DNA of 64,000 nucleotides from Phytophthora hibernalis (lineage: Eukaryota; Oomycota; Peronosporomycetes; Peronosporales; Peronosporaceae). The stretch covers positions 1-64,000 of the forward strand of contig JAAKBF010000258.1 in the NCBI GenBank assembly GCA_012656075.1, given 5' to 3'. Of this stretch, positions 63,767 through 64,000 are shown in pieces (position 1 is the first letter of the stretch; every line of letters starts with the position of its first letter). A program made the translations under genes and the position numbers. The notes beneath the pieces are model-generated. The model had not been told where the DNA came from. It made no database searches and saw nothing but the letters and a program-made list of their open reading frames with translations.

Positions 63767-64000
63767 GATCTCCTAGCACATCGCTGGCACGATGTGCAGG
63801 CCACCTAGGCATAGTGTGCTTTTACGGGGCGAGTTACTCACTCGAGCTCGGCGCTACGTTGCACTGGCATAAGGATGGCTGCAAAGAGCTCCCACTCGTG
63901 TCGCCTTACAGAGCCAGATACAGAAGCGCCTATTTCAACGACACCAGCACGATGTCGGCCGACCATTCTTTGGAATCTGATGGTGGATTGCCCTCGATGG
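63767..64000. other. Right edge of the window
   Basis: A minus-strand frame around 63840-63930 (EIGASVSGSVRRHEWELFAA) is followed by GTGAGT and later TGCCAG, so a small exon and intron of a gene entering from the right is possible. The evidence is too thin to call a gene. Confidence 0.3.

Overview
The window looks like a repeat-rich segment of an oomycete nuclear genome, most likely Phytophthora or a close relative. The evidence is a secreted RXLR-EER effector with tandem LWY repeats at the right end, short GT-AG introns of roughly 65-105 bases, and a mix of degraded MULE, Ty3/Gypsy chromovirus, Helitron, PIF/Harbinger-like, Tc1/mariner, hAT and piggyBac elements typical of oomycete genomes. 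The species call is inference. Most of the 64 kb is decayed transposon sequence, and host genes form small islands.

Layout, left to right. About 2.0-7.5 kb is a MULE whose transposase (FAR1-like N-terminus, MULE core, SWIM zinc finger) runs into a C48/Ulp1-type SUMO-protease domain. About 9.2-10.8 kb is a second decayed MULE-like remnant. About 11.3-17.5 kb is a Gypsy chromovirus with gag, protease, RT, RNase H, integrase and chromodomain, all broken. About 17.8-22.75 kb is a Helitron (HUH Rep plus Pif1-type helicase). About 23.2-23.9 kb is a foldback/MITE-like repeat. About 24-30 kb holds a SET methyltransferase-like, a SANT/Myb-like and a DDE_4 (Harbinger) transposase-like pseudogene between two 50-bp direct repeats. 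About 30.6-31.1 kb is a Tc1/mariner scrap with half a tRNA-Ser gene. About 31.5-32.1 kb is an unrecognised spliced gene. About 32.8-35.25 kb is an internally deleted MULE with an Ulp1 domain.

The main host island is 36-45.5 kb. It holds a nine-exon valyl-tRNA synthetase with a mitochondrial-type presequence, a convergent FSH1-type serine hydrolase and a large secreted Ser-rich/Cys-rich oomycete protein. A short secreted ORF with an NLP-like N-terminus follows at 45.7 kb. From 46.5 to 49.4 kb there are two Argonaute gene fragments in opposite orientations, one split by a small TIR element. hAT (49.7-51.2 kb) and two piggyBac-related elements (53.3-55.4 and 56.2-59.4 kb) follow. The RXLR-LWY effector lies on the minus strand at 61-63 kb.

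A cross-cutting observation: otherwise conserved host genes (valyl-tRNA synthetase, FSH1 hydrolase, secreted protein, RXLR effector, probably the 31.5-kb gene) are interrupted only by apparent single-base losses, mostly in homopolymer runs. This points to assembly error as much as to real pseudogenes. The transposon genes in contrast carry mixed indels and stop codons, as expected for true decay.
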